A stretch of 64,000 bases of DNA from Marinilabiliales bacterium (lineage in GTDB: Bacteria > Bacteroidota > Bacteroidia > Bacteroidales > SZUA-534). Positions 1 through 9,581 of the stretch are shown piece after piece. Both the position numbers and the translations under genes were made by a program. The stretch lies in contig DOTG01000026.1 in NCBI GenBank assembly GCA_003512955.1, forward strand, positions 1 through 64,000, given 5' to 3'. Below the pieces are notes generated by a model, which was not told the DNA's origin, made no database searches, and was given only the letters and a program-made list of their open reading frames with translations. Each line of letters opens with the position of its first letter. Within the stretch, counting starts at the first letter, position 1.

Positions 1-28
1 TCGTAAGGAGCGACTAATTATTTGGGGT

Positions 29-61
29 AAAAAAAGAGTTGCCCACAAGGAGCAACTCTTT
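29..61 (-). terminator. Rho-independent terminator of the T9SS multi-repeat protein gene
   Basis: A 10-bp perfect stem (33-42 with 52-61) and a 9-base loop lie just past the stop at 90. Read on the minus strand, the stem is followed by a run of T (the A run at 29-35). This closes the susC1-susD1 operon. Confidence 0.8.
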
Positions 62-89
62 CTACATTGTTTTTTACCTACTATTACTA

Positions 90-3000
90 CTACTGAATTA
101 TGAGTTTCTTAACAGCTTGATGGCCATTAGTACCTAATACATTCACTAAATAGATACCATCGGTCAAATTGCTGGTATTTACTTCAATAATATTATCGGA
201 ACCAGTCAGGTTCTCAAAAGTGCTGGCAACCACTTTACCAGTAATATCAACCACATTAACAGTTACATTACCAGTAAATTCATTACCCAAAGTTTTAACA
301 TAAACATTACCTTGAGTTGGGTTTGGATACAATTGAACGCTAGCGTTGTTTAAGATGTTGTTTTCGAAAATACTTACGTAATATTCATAAGCACCACCAT
401 CTAATTGCAAATCACCTAAATCAGCGGTATTGCTCCAGTTGCTTCCGGTTCCATACCATACAGTCTGATAATCACGGCCAGTGCCACTATCGTTATCATT
501 GTTACCTAAGCTGAAGCCCATAATTCTACCTTTACCAGGGGCAAAGTCAAAATTATCCCAACCTAAACGTACTTCAATGGTATATCCATCATCGGTGGTT
601 AACCATTTTGAATTGAAGTTGGTTACAGGAACTCCGTCTGCTTTTATCCACAATGCATCGGTACCATTAACACCATCAGCATTGTTGCTTACTACGTCCA
701 TGATTAACTGCGTATCAAAGTCGCCTGTATAGGCTCCATCTTTGCTGTTATCACCATCAATGTAGATTTCGATTGCATCGTTATCCCATGGGTTACCTGT
801 TGCAGCTAAATCTACATTAGCATCAACAACTTTTGCAGCTATATATAAGTTGTCTTTATCCCATTTTACTCCCCAAGTGACAGTGTTATTATTAGCCACA
901 GAACCAACAACAACTAAATCGCTTACATATTCAAGGTTGTATTCACCTAGGTTACCATCAATAGTTACAGGAGCATCGGCAAATCTTGCATAGGCAGTGC
1001 TTGCTGCTGCTGCTGGAGTTTGAACAAAATTATATGAACCTGTCAAACAGTCAAATGTAACTCTCCAGCGATCAACAGTGGCAGGAATCATTGGTCCACC
1101 AACAGTAGCAGTTCCGGTTGGGAATTGATCATCACCCCAGGTTACTGTACTTTGTCTGTCTTTACGGAAGGCAACGCCACCAGCCACATCTAAGTTGTAA
1201 GTACCTACATAAGTAGTAGGAGCATCAACAGGGTTACGCAAAATAACGTCACCAATAGTTGAATTATACAAGCTGATGCACCCGCAAGATAATTGCCCTA
1301 ACAAAACATCGCCTAATAAAGAAAGACTCTCATAGTTTGCAGTTCCACCATTCCATGCCAATTTATAAGCTGTACCATCGGCAAAAATAATATCAAATCC
1401 TTTTTGAGTACCTTCTTCAGCAGTAACACCCAATTCATCCCAGCTAATGCTAGCCTCAACTGAGTATGTAGTTGCAGAACTGTTATTAACGTCACCAATA
1501 GGAGTTACCCCGTCAGCACCAGTTACCACAGTTACCGTACCATCGTTGGCAATTGTGAAATGAATGTCGCTGTCATCATAATCGCCACCTGACTTGTTAC
1601 CATCAACAAAGATTTCAACAACATCATCGGCAGGAGTAGCACTGGTAACATTAATACCAACATATAAGTATTCGTCGTTATAAGTTAAACCAAATTGCAC
1701 CTCAGCAGGAGTTTCGCCAGCGGTACCATCAACCACTTTGCTCACAGGTTGGTTAATTACCCAATCGGTTTCGTTGGTTATACCGTTCACTGTCATAGCA
1801 AATACTTTAGGAGCCGTAACTGAGTTTCCTAGTTGTTGGAAATAGAAGTCACCAGAATTGGCATCGAAGGTAATGTTGTACAAACCTCCAGGCACCTGGA
1901 TGATTTGAGCAGCATCCTGAACACCGGTTCCGCCTGGGAATGTTCCTCCCCATACATTCTCATATAAAGCATCCATGTTCTCGCGGAAAAGAATGCCTGT
2001 GCTTGAACCGAAGTTATAAGTTAATGTGAAATAGTTAGGATGTTTTGGATCGCGGATTAAATTTACATCCAATTCACCATTGGCACCCCAGTTGTTGAAA
2101 TCGCCAACCAATCCAATTTCACCTACTACATTGTTATTCTCAACAAAGCTGTATTCAGCAGTAGCTGCATTAAAAGTAATATCATAAGTACCAGCTACCA
2201 AAGGAATGTTAGCTCCATTTGGAGTACCAGTTCCTGTTGGGAACGTAGCATCCCCCCAGTTTACAGTCCAATCGGCATTCTCACGGAATTTTACTTCTGA
2301 ATCGGCATACCATGAACGGGTTGCTGTCCACAAGTTTGGATTCTGAGCATCGCGGTTCATCGGGAAATCACCATTCCATCCATTGAAGGCACCAATCATA
2401 CTAATTACACCAGAAGCAGGAGTAAATTTATAATTAGCTTCGGAAACGGTTCCAGAAACTTGAACATATTCAAATTCAACCAAAAAATCATTGGTCAATT
2501 GTAAAGTATCGATAGGAATTAAGATGTTTGCTCCATTATTGGTAGCTACACCTGTTGGGAAATCAGCAGCACCCCAGTTAACAGCCCATCCAGCATTTTC
2601 GCGGAATTTTGCTTCAACAATGGCATTTCCTGCTCCGGCATCTTCTTTCTCAAATGAAATGATGGTTGTAAATTTATCAGGATCAGTAGCATTACGATCC
2701 ATCCAATGATCAGCACTCCAACCGTTGAATTCACCAATCATGGAAACATTACCAACAGTAGATACAAATGTATAATCACCTGTTGCACAGTTGAACATCA
2801 CTTTGTAATTTCCAGCCGGGACAGGAATATTTGCCCCGTCTTGAACGGCAGTTCCTGTTGGGAAATCAGCAGAACCCCAGTTTACAGACCAACCTGCATT
2901 TTCGCGGAATTTTACTTCAGCGTTTTCTGCAAAAGTGATGGTTGCAGTCCAATCGTTCATGCTTTCTTCATCACGAGTCAGGTAATAATCATCGGCCCAA

Positions 3001-3404
3001 CCATTGAATGAACCTATTAAACTAATAGCTCCACAAGTTTCAACAAATGAGTAAGCCCCACTGGTGCAGTTGAATGTAACAAAATAGGTCCCGGCTTCAG
3101 GTACTACAATGTTAGCACCATTAAGTACACCTGTACCTGTTGGCCATTCGGCACTACCCCAGTTTACAGCCCAATCCTTGTTTTCACGGAATTTTAACTC
3201 AATAATACCTGTAGCACTAGTGTCACCGACATTAATGGTTAAATAGGTTGTAAATACAGTAGGATCGGTCAAATCCCGAGTCATCATATGGTCGCCGGCC
3301 CATCCATTGATGGTTCCAATCAAGCTAACCTGACCACACTGACTCCAAGCACTGAAAGAAAGCATCAGTGCCATGAAAAGTGTCAAGAATAGAGATTTTT
3401 TCAT
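90..3404 (-). CDS. T9SS-exported protein with six SusE/F-like repeats and two CBM9-like domains
   Basis: A 1104-residue secreted protein, probably glucan-binding at the cell surface. Residues 1-22 are a signal peptide without a lipobox. Five repeats of 90-110 residues (about 24-122, 124-214, 218-328, 332-422, 428-523) each carry an N-terminal G-x-F-N-G-W, a central KFREN and NWG, then FPTG and NGANI. They resemble the C-terminal starch-binding domains of SusE/SusF. A divergent sixth copy is at about 707-795. CBM9-like domains (ending in a D-A-I-E-I-Y-x-D-G type motif) occupy about 531-703 and 803-1002. Residues about 1022-1104 form a T9SS type A sorting domain: YPNPT, then DITGKVV, then DGIYLV and a basic end. 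It is the third gene of the susC1 operon, 90 bases after susD1, where a SusE/F lipoprotein would be expected. The binding role is inferred; the domain layout is seen. Confidence 0.85.
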   Translation of the reverse strand: MKKSLFLTLFMALMLSFSAWSQCGQVSLIGTINGWAGDHMMTRDLTDPTVFTTYLTINVGDTSATGIIELKFRENKDWAVNWGSAEWPTGTGVLNGANIVVPEAGTYFVTFNCTSGAYSFVETCGAISLIGSFNGWADDYYLTRDEESMNDWTATITFAENAEVKFRENAGWSVNWGSADFPTGTAVQDGANIPVPAGNYKVMFNCATGDYTFVSTVGNVSMIGEFNGWSADHWMDRNATDPDKFTTIISFEKEDAGAGNAIVEAKFRENAGWAVNWGAADFPTGVATNNGANILIPIDTLQLTNDFLVEFEYVQVSGTVSEANYKFTPASGVISMIGAFNGWNGDFPMNRDAQNPNLWTATRSWYADSEVKFRENADWTVNWGDATFPTGTGTPNGANIPLVAGTYDITFNAATAEYSFVENNNVVGEIGLVGDFNNWGANGELDVNLIRDPKHPNYFTLTYNFGSSTGILFRENMDALYENVWGGTFPGGTGVQDAAQIIQVPGGLYNITFDANSGDFYFQQLGNSVTAPKVFAMTVNGITNETDWVINQPVSKVVDGTAGETPAEVQFGLTYNDEYLYVGINVTSATPADDVVEIFVDGNKSGGDYDDSDIHFTIANDGTVTVVTGADGVTPIGDVNNSSATTYSVEASISWDELGVTAEEGTQKGFDIIFADGTAYKLAWNGGTANYESLSLLGDVLLGQLSCGCISLYNSTIGDVILRNPVDAPTTYVGTYNLDVAGGVAFRKDRQSTVTWGDDQFPTGTATVGGPMIPATVDRWRVTFDCLTGSYNFVQTPAAAASTAYARFADAPVTIDGNLGEYNLEYVSDLVVVGSVANNNTVTWGVKWDKDNLYIAAKVVDANVDLAATGNPWDNDAIEIYIDGDNSKDGAYTGDFDTQLIMDVVSNNADGVNGTDALWIKADGVPVTNFNSKWLTTDDGYTIEVRLGWDNFDFAPGKGRIMGFSLGNNDNDSGTGRDYQTVWYGTGSNWSNTADLGDLQLDGGAYEYYVSIFENNILNNASVQLYPNPTQGNVYVKTLGNEFTGNVTVNVVDITGKVVASTFENLTGSDNIIEVNTSNLTDGIYLVNVLGTNGHQAVKKLIIQ

Positions 3405-3494
3405 AATTCTTAAGTTTAGTTATAAATTTTAAAAAAGCAGATTTACTTTTTCAAGCAATCTTATATAGGTTTAACTATATACAATTGAAATTAA

Positions 3495-5042
3495 CTAATA
3501 ACCAGGATTCTGCACCAGATTGGCATTCAATCCAATTTCATCAGCAGGAATTGGCCAAATAGTTACATAGTCAGGCGATACATCTGGTTTTTCCCAACGG
3601 GCATCCAGATATTTTCCAAACCGGATTAAATCCGATCTTCTAAAACCTTCGGCAAAAAGTTCACGGGCACGTTCGTCTAATAAATTATCAAAAGTGACCT
3701 CAGCAAAAGGTGCAGCACCTGCACGGGTGCGTACTTCATTTACATAAATTAATGCACCACTGGCATCTCCTTGGCGTAACCGTACTTCAGCTTTCATCAG
3801 TAAAACATCGGCATAGCGGTAAATAGGAACATCGTTACCCATGTAGCGTCCGGTGCCTTCCACAAAATTGAATTTTTTGATACGGGCACCTGACTGTCGC
3901 AAACAATTGGGTTGAAGCATGTTAATAAATGGGGTGTGGTTTAAATTGATACCATCAGGATCTTTAGGTTTCTTAGGGTTTAGCGGATCAAATTTCTCAA
4001 AACTGGCATCTTGAACCGGGTTGCCATCTTTATCATACATAGGTCCATACAATAGACCATTTAAACGATCGTCGTTAGCATCCTGAGCCAATAAATTATA
4101 CAACGATTCCTGAGCAGACAATCCATTCCAACCCGATTCGGTGATTCCGAACACGCTTACCATAGCATAATGCAAGGTAAATAAGTGGATTTCCAATGCT
4201 TGTGCCTTGATTTGATCAAACGGAACCCCAAAAATATGTTCTTTAGAATTGGATGCATCCTCAATAAAATTATCCGAAATATTGGTCTCTAATGCAAATG
4301 GCCCTGCCATAATGCTATCAATGGCAGCTTCGGCCTTTTCCCATTGTGGAATACCGGTATAAACCTGGGCATTCAAATACAATTTAGCTAAAAGGATTTG
4401 TCCTGCATAATAGGTAATACGGCCATAGTAATTTCCACCATTTTCTTTTGCTAATAAAGGCATTGCCTCTAAAAGTTCATTTTTGATGAACATATATACT
4501 GAATCCCTTGGAGAATTCTTAGGGAATTCATCTGTAACCGGAAATTTATCATTAATGACAACATTTCCAAATTGGTCAATTAAGTTTAAATAATAATACG
4601 CACGCAATCCCCTCAATTCAGCTATAGCTACTTTGGCTGCATCGGTCTCCACTAATTCAAGCGTAGCAATTAGTTTATTAACCAAAACTATTCCCTTGTA
4701 GTTTAAATCATAAGATCTACTAATATAACCTTCACTTGGGGTCCAAGTCAACCAATGGTAACGGTGCCACTCGCCTCCGTCTTCCCAGTCTCCTCCACGC
4801 TGTGGGACTACTAATAAATCGGTACCGCAATCGGACCCCACATTATATTTATGCCCTATCAAATCGTACAAATTGGTATAAGCACCTCCAAAAGCATAGA
4901 TTACATTCTCTTCATTTTGGAAAAGGATATCGCCACTCAATTGGTCATAAACCTCCTCATCCAAATCGGTACATGAGGGGACTACCGCCAAAAGAGTTAA
5001 ACCAGCAAACATCCATTTTATATTTTTAAAAAATCTTTTCAT
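3495..5042 (-). CDS. susD: SusD/RagB-family glycan-binding lipoprotein (SusD1)
   Basis: Outer-membrane lipoprotein that caps its partner SusC and helps capture oligosaccharide. I start it at the Met at 5042 (515 residues) because this gives a lipoprotein signal with a short basic N-terminus, a hydrophobic core and lipobox VVPSC; the frame is open 16 codons further upstream. The SusD N-terminal region (F-x-N-E-E-N-V, A-F-G-G-A-Y) and the C-terminal RagB/SusD features are present: Y-R-Y-A-D-V-L-L-M-K-A-E, N-x-V-R-T-R-A-G, and L-L-D-E-R-A-R-E-L-F-A-E-G-x-R-R. The chain ends near the typical Q-N-P-G-Y. It lies 34 bases after susC1. The ligand is inferred to be an alpha-glucan from the locus only. 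Confidence 0.9.
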   Translation of the reverse strand: MKRFFKNIKWMFAGLTLLAVVPSCTDLDEEVYDQLSGDILFQNEENVIYAFGGAYTNLYDLIGHKYNVGSDCGTDLLVVPQRGGDWEDGGEWHRYHWLTWTPSEGYISRSYDLNYKGIVLVNKLIATLELVETDAAKVAIAELRGLRAYYYLNLIDQFGNVVINDKFPVTDEFPKNSPRDSVYMFIKNELLEAMPLLAKENGGNYYGRITYYAGQILLAKLYLNAQVYTGIPQWEKAEAAIDSIMAGPFALETNISDNFIEDASNSKEHIFGVPFDQIKAQALEIHLFTLHYAMVSVFGITESGWNGLSAQESLYNLLAQDANDDRLNGLLYGPMYDKDGNPVQDASFEKFDPLNPKKPKDPDGINLNHTPFINMLQPNCLRQSGARIKKFNFVEGTGRYMGNDVPIYRYADVLLMKAEVRLRQGDASGALIYVNEVRTRAGAAPFAEVTFDNLLDERARELFAEGFRRSDLIRFGKYLDARWEKPDVSPDYVTIWPIPADEIGLNANLVQNPGY

Positions 5043-5076
5043 ATCTGCAATGATATTTGTTAAAATTAAATTCAAT

Positions 5077-8046
5077 CTAGAAAGTGACATTCACACCAAA
5101 GGTAAAGCTCCGGGTTCCGAAGTAGGTGTCTCCCCTATCAATTCCGGGAGCCAATGGATTTGGGCTATCTGTAGCGTTTACTTTATCTGCATAACGGACT
5201 TCAGGAGATGTCCCTGTATAGTTGGTAATGGTAAACAGATTTTGCCCAGATATATATGCCCTAACTTTTGAAACATACTTATTATCGGATAGATTCAAAG
5301 TATAGCCCAAAGAGAAATTATCTAAACGGATAAAATTGGCGTTCTCAACATAAATATCAGAAAAACTTGGAGCCTGGGTCGCATTAAAATAATCTAAGGC
5401 TGTGTTCATCCCACTTTGGATATTTATGGTACTTGGGCTTCCATAGCGGGCATTGTTAGTATTGACCAAATCATGACCAAATACTCCGCGTACAAAGAAA
5501 GAAAGGTCAAAATTCTTATACTTAAATGTGTTTCCCCATCCCAATTGAAATTTAGGCAACCCATTACCAATTACAGATTTAATATTCTTTCCCAATGAAT
5601 CTTGTAAATATGTATATTTACCTACAGAATCTATCCCAGTAAAGGTATAACCTACAATATTTCCAATGGCATCACCTTCACCCAAGCGGATGATGTTAAC
5701 TCCCGTATAACCAGGAGCTCCCAGATCTGCAATATCCATATTTCCACCATTATACAGAATCTCCTCAGTTGAGATTTTTACCAGTTCTGTGGTTAAATAT
5801 TTAGTGAAATTCAAATCAGTAGTCCATGAAAAATTATCAGCATCAATAACATTGATACTCAAGGCAAATTCAAGACCTGAGTTTTTTAGTTCGCCAATAT
5901 TATACCACATTTTTGAAGCAGTATACTTTGTACTAGGAACATTATATTCTAGCATAAGGTCTGAGCTGGTACTTGTAAAATAATCAAAGGTACCAGTTAC
6001 TTTATACCCAAATAACCCATAATCCAAACCTATATTGGTTTCCTTTTTTACTTCCCATTTCAAATTGGGATTTTGATTACGTATTGGAGCATACGATGGA
6101 ATGTATTCACCATTTGAATAAAAATTGGAGGATTGTCCCCATAAGTCTCTTGTTAAATACGGTTCAGGAGGAAGGTTCCCAGATGTCCCAATCCCGCCCC
6201 TTACTTTTAACCGTCCAATTTGAGATACATTTATAAATTTAGCGACATCAACACCTCCACTTATTCCATAAAAAGTTCCCCATCGGTTGTTTTCACCAAA
6301 CATGGATGAACCATCTTTACGGGCTTGTCCCCGAAGGAAATAAGTGTCGGCATAATTAAAGGAAGCTACACCAAAAAATCCAACTAATGTGCGTTTATTT
6401 TTCCAACTATCCTTATGAGAACTGGCATCATATAAACTACTACCCCCTTCGCTTAAATTATTGAAACTCCAAGCATCAGAAATAAATTCATTTGCTTGGG
6501 CCCAAAAACCCTCTGCCAATGATTCTTGCCAGGAATAACCTACCTGAACCGTAGATTTTAATTCTCCAAAACCCTTATCATAACTTCCCAAACCTTCAAA
6601 CATACGGTTTTCGTATCGTTTATCTTCGCGCTTAGCCCAGCCTTTGCCGAAATTGGTGAAATAATTATCCCGGGTGGTATAATAACCGTATAGCTCAGAC
6701 TTTAATTCATGGGAATAAAAAGCACTGACTTTCAGACCTTGAACTGGTTCTAAGGTTGCCTTAAAGCTTCCTGTTAAATTCGATTTTTTGCCTTCTCCCT
6801 CATATTGGGCAATCATGGCAACCGGATTGTAAAACGAAAAGGCATTGCGCTGGAAATAGCCACCATATTGTTCAGCATCCTCCGTATCTTCAAAGATGGG
6901 AGCTGTTGGGTTGTATTTAATAGCTGCAGTTACCGCTTCACTTGGGCTATACTGTTCATTACGGATAACACCAGATAAGTTAAAATCAAGATTTAACATA
7001 TCATTCAATGCTTTTTGTGTCACGTTTACCCGACCGTTAAGTTGGTCAAAACCGGTTTCGTTAATGACGCCCTCGGCATCGCGGTAGTTAAACGACATAC
7101 GGTAACTTGATTTTTCAGTGGCGCCACCTACGGCAATACCATAAGTTTTGGTGTATGCTGTTCTCGTTATTGCATCAATCCAATCAGTTCCTGTGCCGTT
7201 CACAGTATCCGAACGATAATCCACGGCATTAGGAAAACGGAGGTATTCATCCATGGTAAGCACATTAGGCCTTCTGTCTATTGAAGTTGTTGTCAATGAA
7301 GTACTGAATTCTACATCCATCGGTTTGTTTTCTGTCCCTTTTTTACCTTTTTTAGTGGTAATAATAATAACGCCAGAAGCACCCTTTGTGCCATAAATAG
7401 CGGTAGCAGAAGCATCTTTCAGTACATCCATTGATGCAATGTCTTCCGGATCTACCGATCTTAATTCTACCCCTTGTATTCCATCTACAACCACTAAAGG
7501 TTCGGTATTTGCACCAAAAGTAGAAAGCCCACGCAAGCGGATGGTAAAATTCGCGTTGGGATCGGCACCTGGTTTTGAAATAGATAACCCTGCTACTTTT
7601 CCTTGAATCAATTGAGCAGCATCATTAATGTTTCCGCTATTAAAATCTTCAGCTTTTACACTTGTAATAGCACCCGTAATTTCTTTCGTCTTTTGAGTAC
7701 CGTAACCTACAACCACTAACTCTTCAAGTGTGGCAATGTCTTCAGTAAGTGTAAATGTAATTGCAATCGTTTGGTTTTCTTTAATTTCAACCGATTGTTC
7801 TTGGTTTGAAAAACCAATAAATGAGCATACAAGCGTTTGCATTCCTGTTGGGATGCCACTCAGTGTATAATTTCCATCTAGATCAGATACGGTACCAATT
7901 GTTGTACCTTTCACGACAACGTTTGCACCAATTAAAGGCAATCCACTCCCATCGATTATTGTACCTTTTATCCCTCCGGTTTGAGCCAGGGTAAAAGAAA
8001 TTAAGGAAACAAACAATGGAAGAAATGCGAGTATTTTTTTTACCAT
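5077..8046 (-). CDS. susC: SusC/RagA-family TonB-dependent transporter (SusC1)
   Basis: A 989-residue outer-membrane beta-barrel importing oligosaccharide with TonB energy. After a signal peptide (1-21, ending TLAQ) comes a carboxypeptidase-regulatory-like beta-sandwich (about 24-110: G-x-P-L-I-G-A-N-V-V-V-K-G-T), the TonB box region (EELVVVGYGT, about 118), and the plug domain with I-R-L-R-G and D-A-S-A-T-A-I-Y-G-T-K-G-A-S-G-V-I-I-I-T-T-K. The barrel ends with F-G-V-N-V-T-F. It is first in the operon susC1-susD1-T9SS protein. The upstream region carries two tandem LacI-type operator copies and a TTATAGCG palindrome. It is clearly diverged from susC2, so the two are unlikely to be a recent duplication. 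Confidence 0.92.
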   Translation of the reverse strand: MVKKILAFLPLFVSLISFTLAQTGGIKGTIIDGSGLPLIGANVVVKGTTIGTVSDLDGNYTLSGIPTGMQTLVCSFIGFSNQEQSVEIKENQTIAITFTLTEDIATLEELVVVGYGTQKTKEITGAITSVKAEDFNSGNINDAAQLIQGKVAGLSISKPGADPNANFTIRLRGLSTFGANTEPLVVVDGIQGVELRSVDPEDIASMDVLKDASATAIYGTKGASGVIIITTKKGKKGTENKPMDVEFSTSLTTTSIDRRPNVLTMDEYLRFPNAVDYRSDTVNGTGTDWIDAITRTAYTKTYGIAVGGATEKSSYRMSFNYRDAEGVINETGFDQLNGRVNVTQKALNDMLNLDFNLSGVIRNEQYSPSEAVTAAIKYNPTAPIFEDTEDAEQYGGYFQRNAFSFYNPVAMIAQYEGEGKKSNLTGSFKATLEPVQGLKVSAFYSHELKSELYGYYTTRDNYFTNFGKGWAKREDKRYENRMFEGLGSYDKGFGELKSTVQVGYSWQESLAEGFWAQANEFISDAWSFNNLSEGGSSLYDASSHKDSWKNKRTLVGFFGVASFNYADTYFLRGQARKDGSSMFGENNRWGTFYGISGGVDVAKFINVSQIGRLKVRGGIGTSGNLPPEPYLTRDLWGQSSNFYSNGEYIPSYAPIRNQNPNLKWEVKKETNIGLDYGLFGYKVTGTFDYFTSTSSDLMLEYNVPSTKYTASKMWYNIGELKNSGLEFALSINVIDADNFSWTTDLNFTKYLTTELVKISTEEILYNGGNMDIADLGAPGYTGVNIIRLGEGDAIGNIVGYTFTGIDSVGKYTYLQDSLGKNIKSVIGNGLPKFQLGWGNTFKYKNFDLSFFVRGVFGHDLVNTNNARYGSPSTINIQSGMNTALDYFNATQAPSFSDIYVENANFIRLDNFSLGYTLNLSDNKYVSKVRAYISGQNLFTITNYTGTSPEVRYADKVNATDSPNPLAPGIDRGDTYFGTRSFTFGVNVTF

Positions 8047-8097
8047 AATTAATTTAGGTTTAGTTTGTTAAATGTGTCTCTTTCAATTTTTACAAGA

Positions 8098-8127
8098 ATG
8101 ATTGAATTATAGCGCAACACAAAATTA
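8098..8127 (-). promoter_or_regulatory. Palindromic element A (TTATAGCG core) over the susC1 -7 element
   Basis: On the plus strand ATGATT (8098-8103), TTATAGCG (8107-8114) and AAAATTA (8121-8127) repeat a pattern also seen at 14237, 15619 and 17856. On the minus strand the right part reads TAATTTTG, a match to the Bacteroidota -7 consensus TAnnTTTG. No good -33 TTG was found at the usual spacing. Confidence 0.5.
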
Positions 8128-8169
8128 AGTAACTGTTTCGGTTTAATAAAGTCCAAAAAAGCGACAGCA

Positions 8170-8198
8170 TTTCCGCAACCGTTTCCGCAACCGATTTC
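8170..8198. promoter_or_regulatory. Tandem LacI-type operator upstream of susC1
   Basis: TTTCCGCAACCG occurs twice in perfect tandem (8170-8181, 8182-8193), giving two central-CG half-palindromes (GCAACCGTTTCC and GCAACCGATTTC) of the kind bound by LacI/GalR proteins. A closely similar 24-bp pair stands at 14318-14341 before susC2/lacI, and a single copy at 15513. It lies about 43 bp upstream of the susC1 -7 element, a position more typical of activation than of blocking. Confidence 0.55.
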
Positions 8199-8332
8199 GT
8201 ATGTTGTAGAGCATTAAATAATTTAGTTCTTGTTTTTATTACACTTTTTAATATAAATTGAATTCCAGGGTTTGTTTGATTAATCTCCCCCAGGTAAAGT
8301 ATTTCGGTAACAGGGGTGTCACACTGGAACAA

Positions 8333-8372
8333 AAAAAAGGCCGCCTCATTTAACAGAGACGGCCCTTTTTAT
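8333..8372 (-). terminator. Rho-independent terminator of susC2-susD2-susE
   Basis: On the minus strand a 9-bp stem GGCCGTCTC / GAGGCGGCC (one G-T pair) with a 7-base loop is followed by eight T. It starts about 25 bases after the susE stop. Confidence 0.8.
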
Positions 8373-8396
8373 TAAAAGCCTAGTGAGCTTAAATTA

Positions 8397-9563
8397 CTAT
8401 TGCAATGTCAGCTTGTACGTATTATTTGCAAAGTCAACTTCAATTAAATAACTACCTGTTGTCGGTGGAGGTGGAATTGAAGGTACATCAGCTGCACCTA
8501 ACGGACGGTATTTTAATGAACCAGCTTCCCATGTACCGTTACCATCCTGGCCATACATAGGTTCCCAAGCTCCTTGATTTACAAGGAATTTGAATCCTTC
8601 GGTAGCAGTTGATTCAAGTGTTGTAACAATGCTAAATTTACCGGGGGCATCCTTAGTCATCGGTATGGCTTGAGTATTATCCCAGTCCACCGAAGTAGCA
8701 TCACCAATCAAGTGTAATGTTTCAGCTACCTTGGTAATTTCGTAAGTATTTACAGTTTCAGCAATATTTACTGTAATTAAATAATCGCCAGCTACTGATG
8801 GCGCGGGTATAGCAGCCGGATCTGGAACTGCTTCAGTGGGACGATAAACAAGGTTTCCACTAACTGAATCACCAGTAGCATCGGTACCCCATTGTGGGGC
8901 CCAAGCGCCTAAATAGCGGATAAATTTAAGATATTCACCTGTACCGCCATCTAATGAGGTAACAATAGTAAATGTTGAGTCAGCCAAATCTTTTCTGAAA
9001 GTCAGTGGTAAAGCAGCAGTATTGTCCCATCCGGCAGCAGAAGCATTTCCTAACAAATAGATGGGTTCCACAGGTACTTCAATGACTTCTTTTGAGTAAG
9101 CCGTAATATTTATACTCAATACATTTGAATATACTTTATCTTGAACAGATTCAACTATGTAGGAGTAAACACGGAACTCAAACGGTAAAATGGTGTCACT
9201 TTGATACTTTTTACCTAATAGTAAATCATTCAGTTCGGCAACAGTGATAGTGTAATTAAAAACGTCACCATTTGCCAGTTCAATAGGGTCGTTAAAATTG
9301 TTCCCGATGCTATCCATTTGCAAACTGTAAATAGCCGATTCAATGTTAGCTAACGGATATATAGTTGAATCCCAGGTAAATGATAATGCAATATTGGCTT
9401 CGTTTTCTTCAAGCAAAACAAGATCGGTTGTGTTATTGCTTTCCGTTAAGGTAGGAGCCACAATTTTTGTGGTATCGAACACCGGATTGGTATTTTCATC
9501 TTCACAGGCCCAGAAGATTCCAAAGCCAAGAACTATTAAAAATGATATAAATATTTTTTTCAT
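8397..9563 (-). CDS. susE: SusE-like starch-binding outer-membrane lipoprotein
   Basis: A 388-residue surface lipoprotein. The signal peptide ends in a lipobox (I-F-W-A-C, Cys20), followed by the acidic stretch EDEN, consistent with a Bacteroidota lipoprotein surface-export signal. Residues about 35-150 match the SusE N-terminal Ig-like domain (L-x-W-D type, S-L-Q-M-D). Two SusE/F C-terminal domains follow: about 163-275 (Y-L-L-G-N-A, W-D-N-T, K-F-I-R, W-A-P-Q-W-G) and about 278-388 (H-L-I-G-D-A, W-D-N-T, F-K-F-L, W-E-P-M-Y-G). It is last in susC2-susD2-susE, 18 bases after susD2. Assignment as SusE rather than SusF rests on the N-terminal domain and two, not three, binding modules. Confidence 0.85.
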   Translation of the reverse strand: MKKIFISFLIVLGFGIFWACEDENTNPVFDTTKIVAPTLTESNNTTDLVLLEENEANIALSFTWDSTIYPLANIESAIYSLQMDSIGNNFNDPIELANGDVFNYTITVAELNDLLLGKKYQSDTILPFEFRVYSYIVESVQDKVYSNVLSINITAYSKEVIEVPVEPIYLLGNASAAGWDNTAALPLTFRKDLADSTFTIVTSLDGGTGEYLKFIRYLGAWAPQWGTDATGDSVSGNLVYRPTEAVPDPAAIPAPSVAGDYLITVNIAETVNTYEITKVAETLHLIGDATSVDWDNTQAIPMTKDAPGKFSIVTTLESTATEGFKFLVNQGAWEPMYGQDGNGTWEAGSLKYRPLGAADVPSIPPPPTTGSYLIEVDFANNTYKLTLQ

Positions 9564-9581
9564 AATCTTATTATAGTTTGA

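Larger units (their letters stand above)
8047..8396. other. Regulatory gap upstream of susC1 (350 bp)
   Basis: The gap holds, from left to right, the susC1 leader, a TTATAGCG palindrome overlapping a TAATTTTG -7 element on the minus strand (8120-8127), a 12-bp tandem repeat of LacI-operator type (8170-8198) and the terminator of susE (8333-8372). An 80-codon open frame on the minus strand across it has no family features and covers these sites, so I do not call it a gene. Confidence 0.7.

Noticed and set aside
1836..3335. Regularly spaced repeats that might suggest a CRISPR array
   Set aside because: The repeats are about 300 bases long, in frame, and encode the SusE/F-like protein modules.
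3460..3485. Small palindrome TATAGGTTTAACTATA between susD1 and the T9SS gene
   Set aside because: The stem is only about five AT-rich pairs; it is too weak to call as a terminator or processing site.
8090..8332. 80-codon minus-strand frame upstream of susC1
   Set aside because: It spans the susC1 promoter region and the tandem operator, and its product resembles no family.
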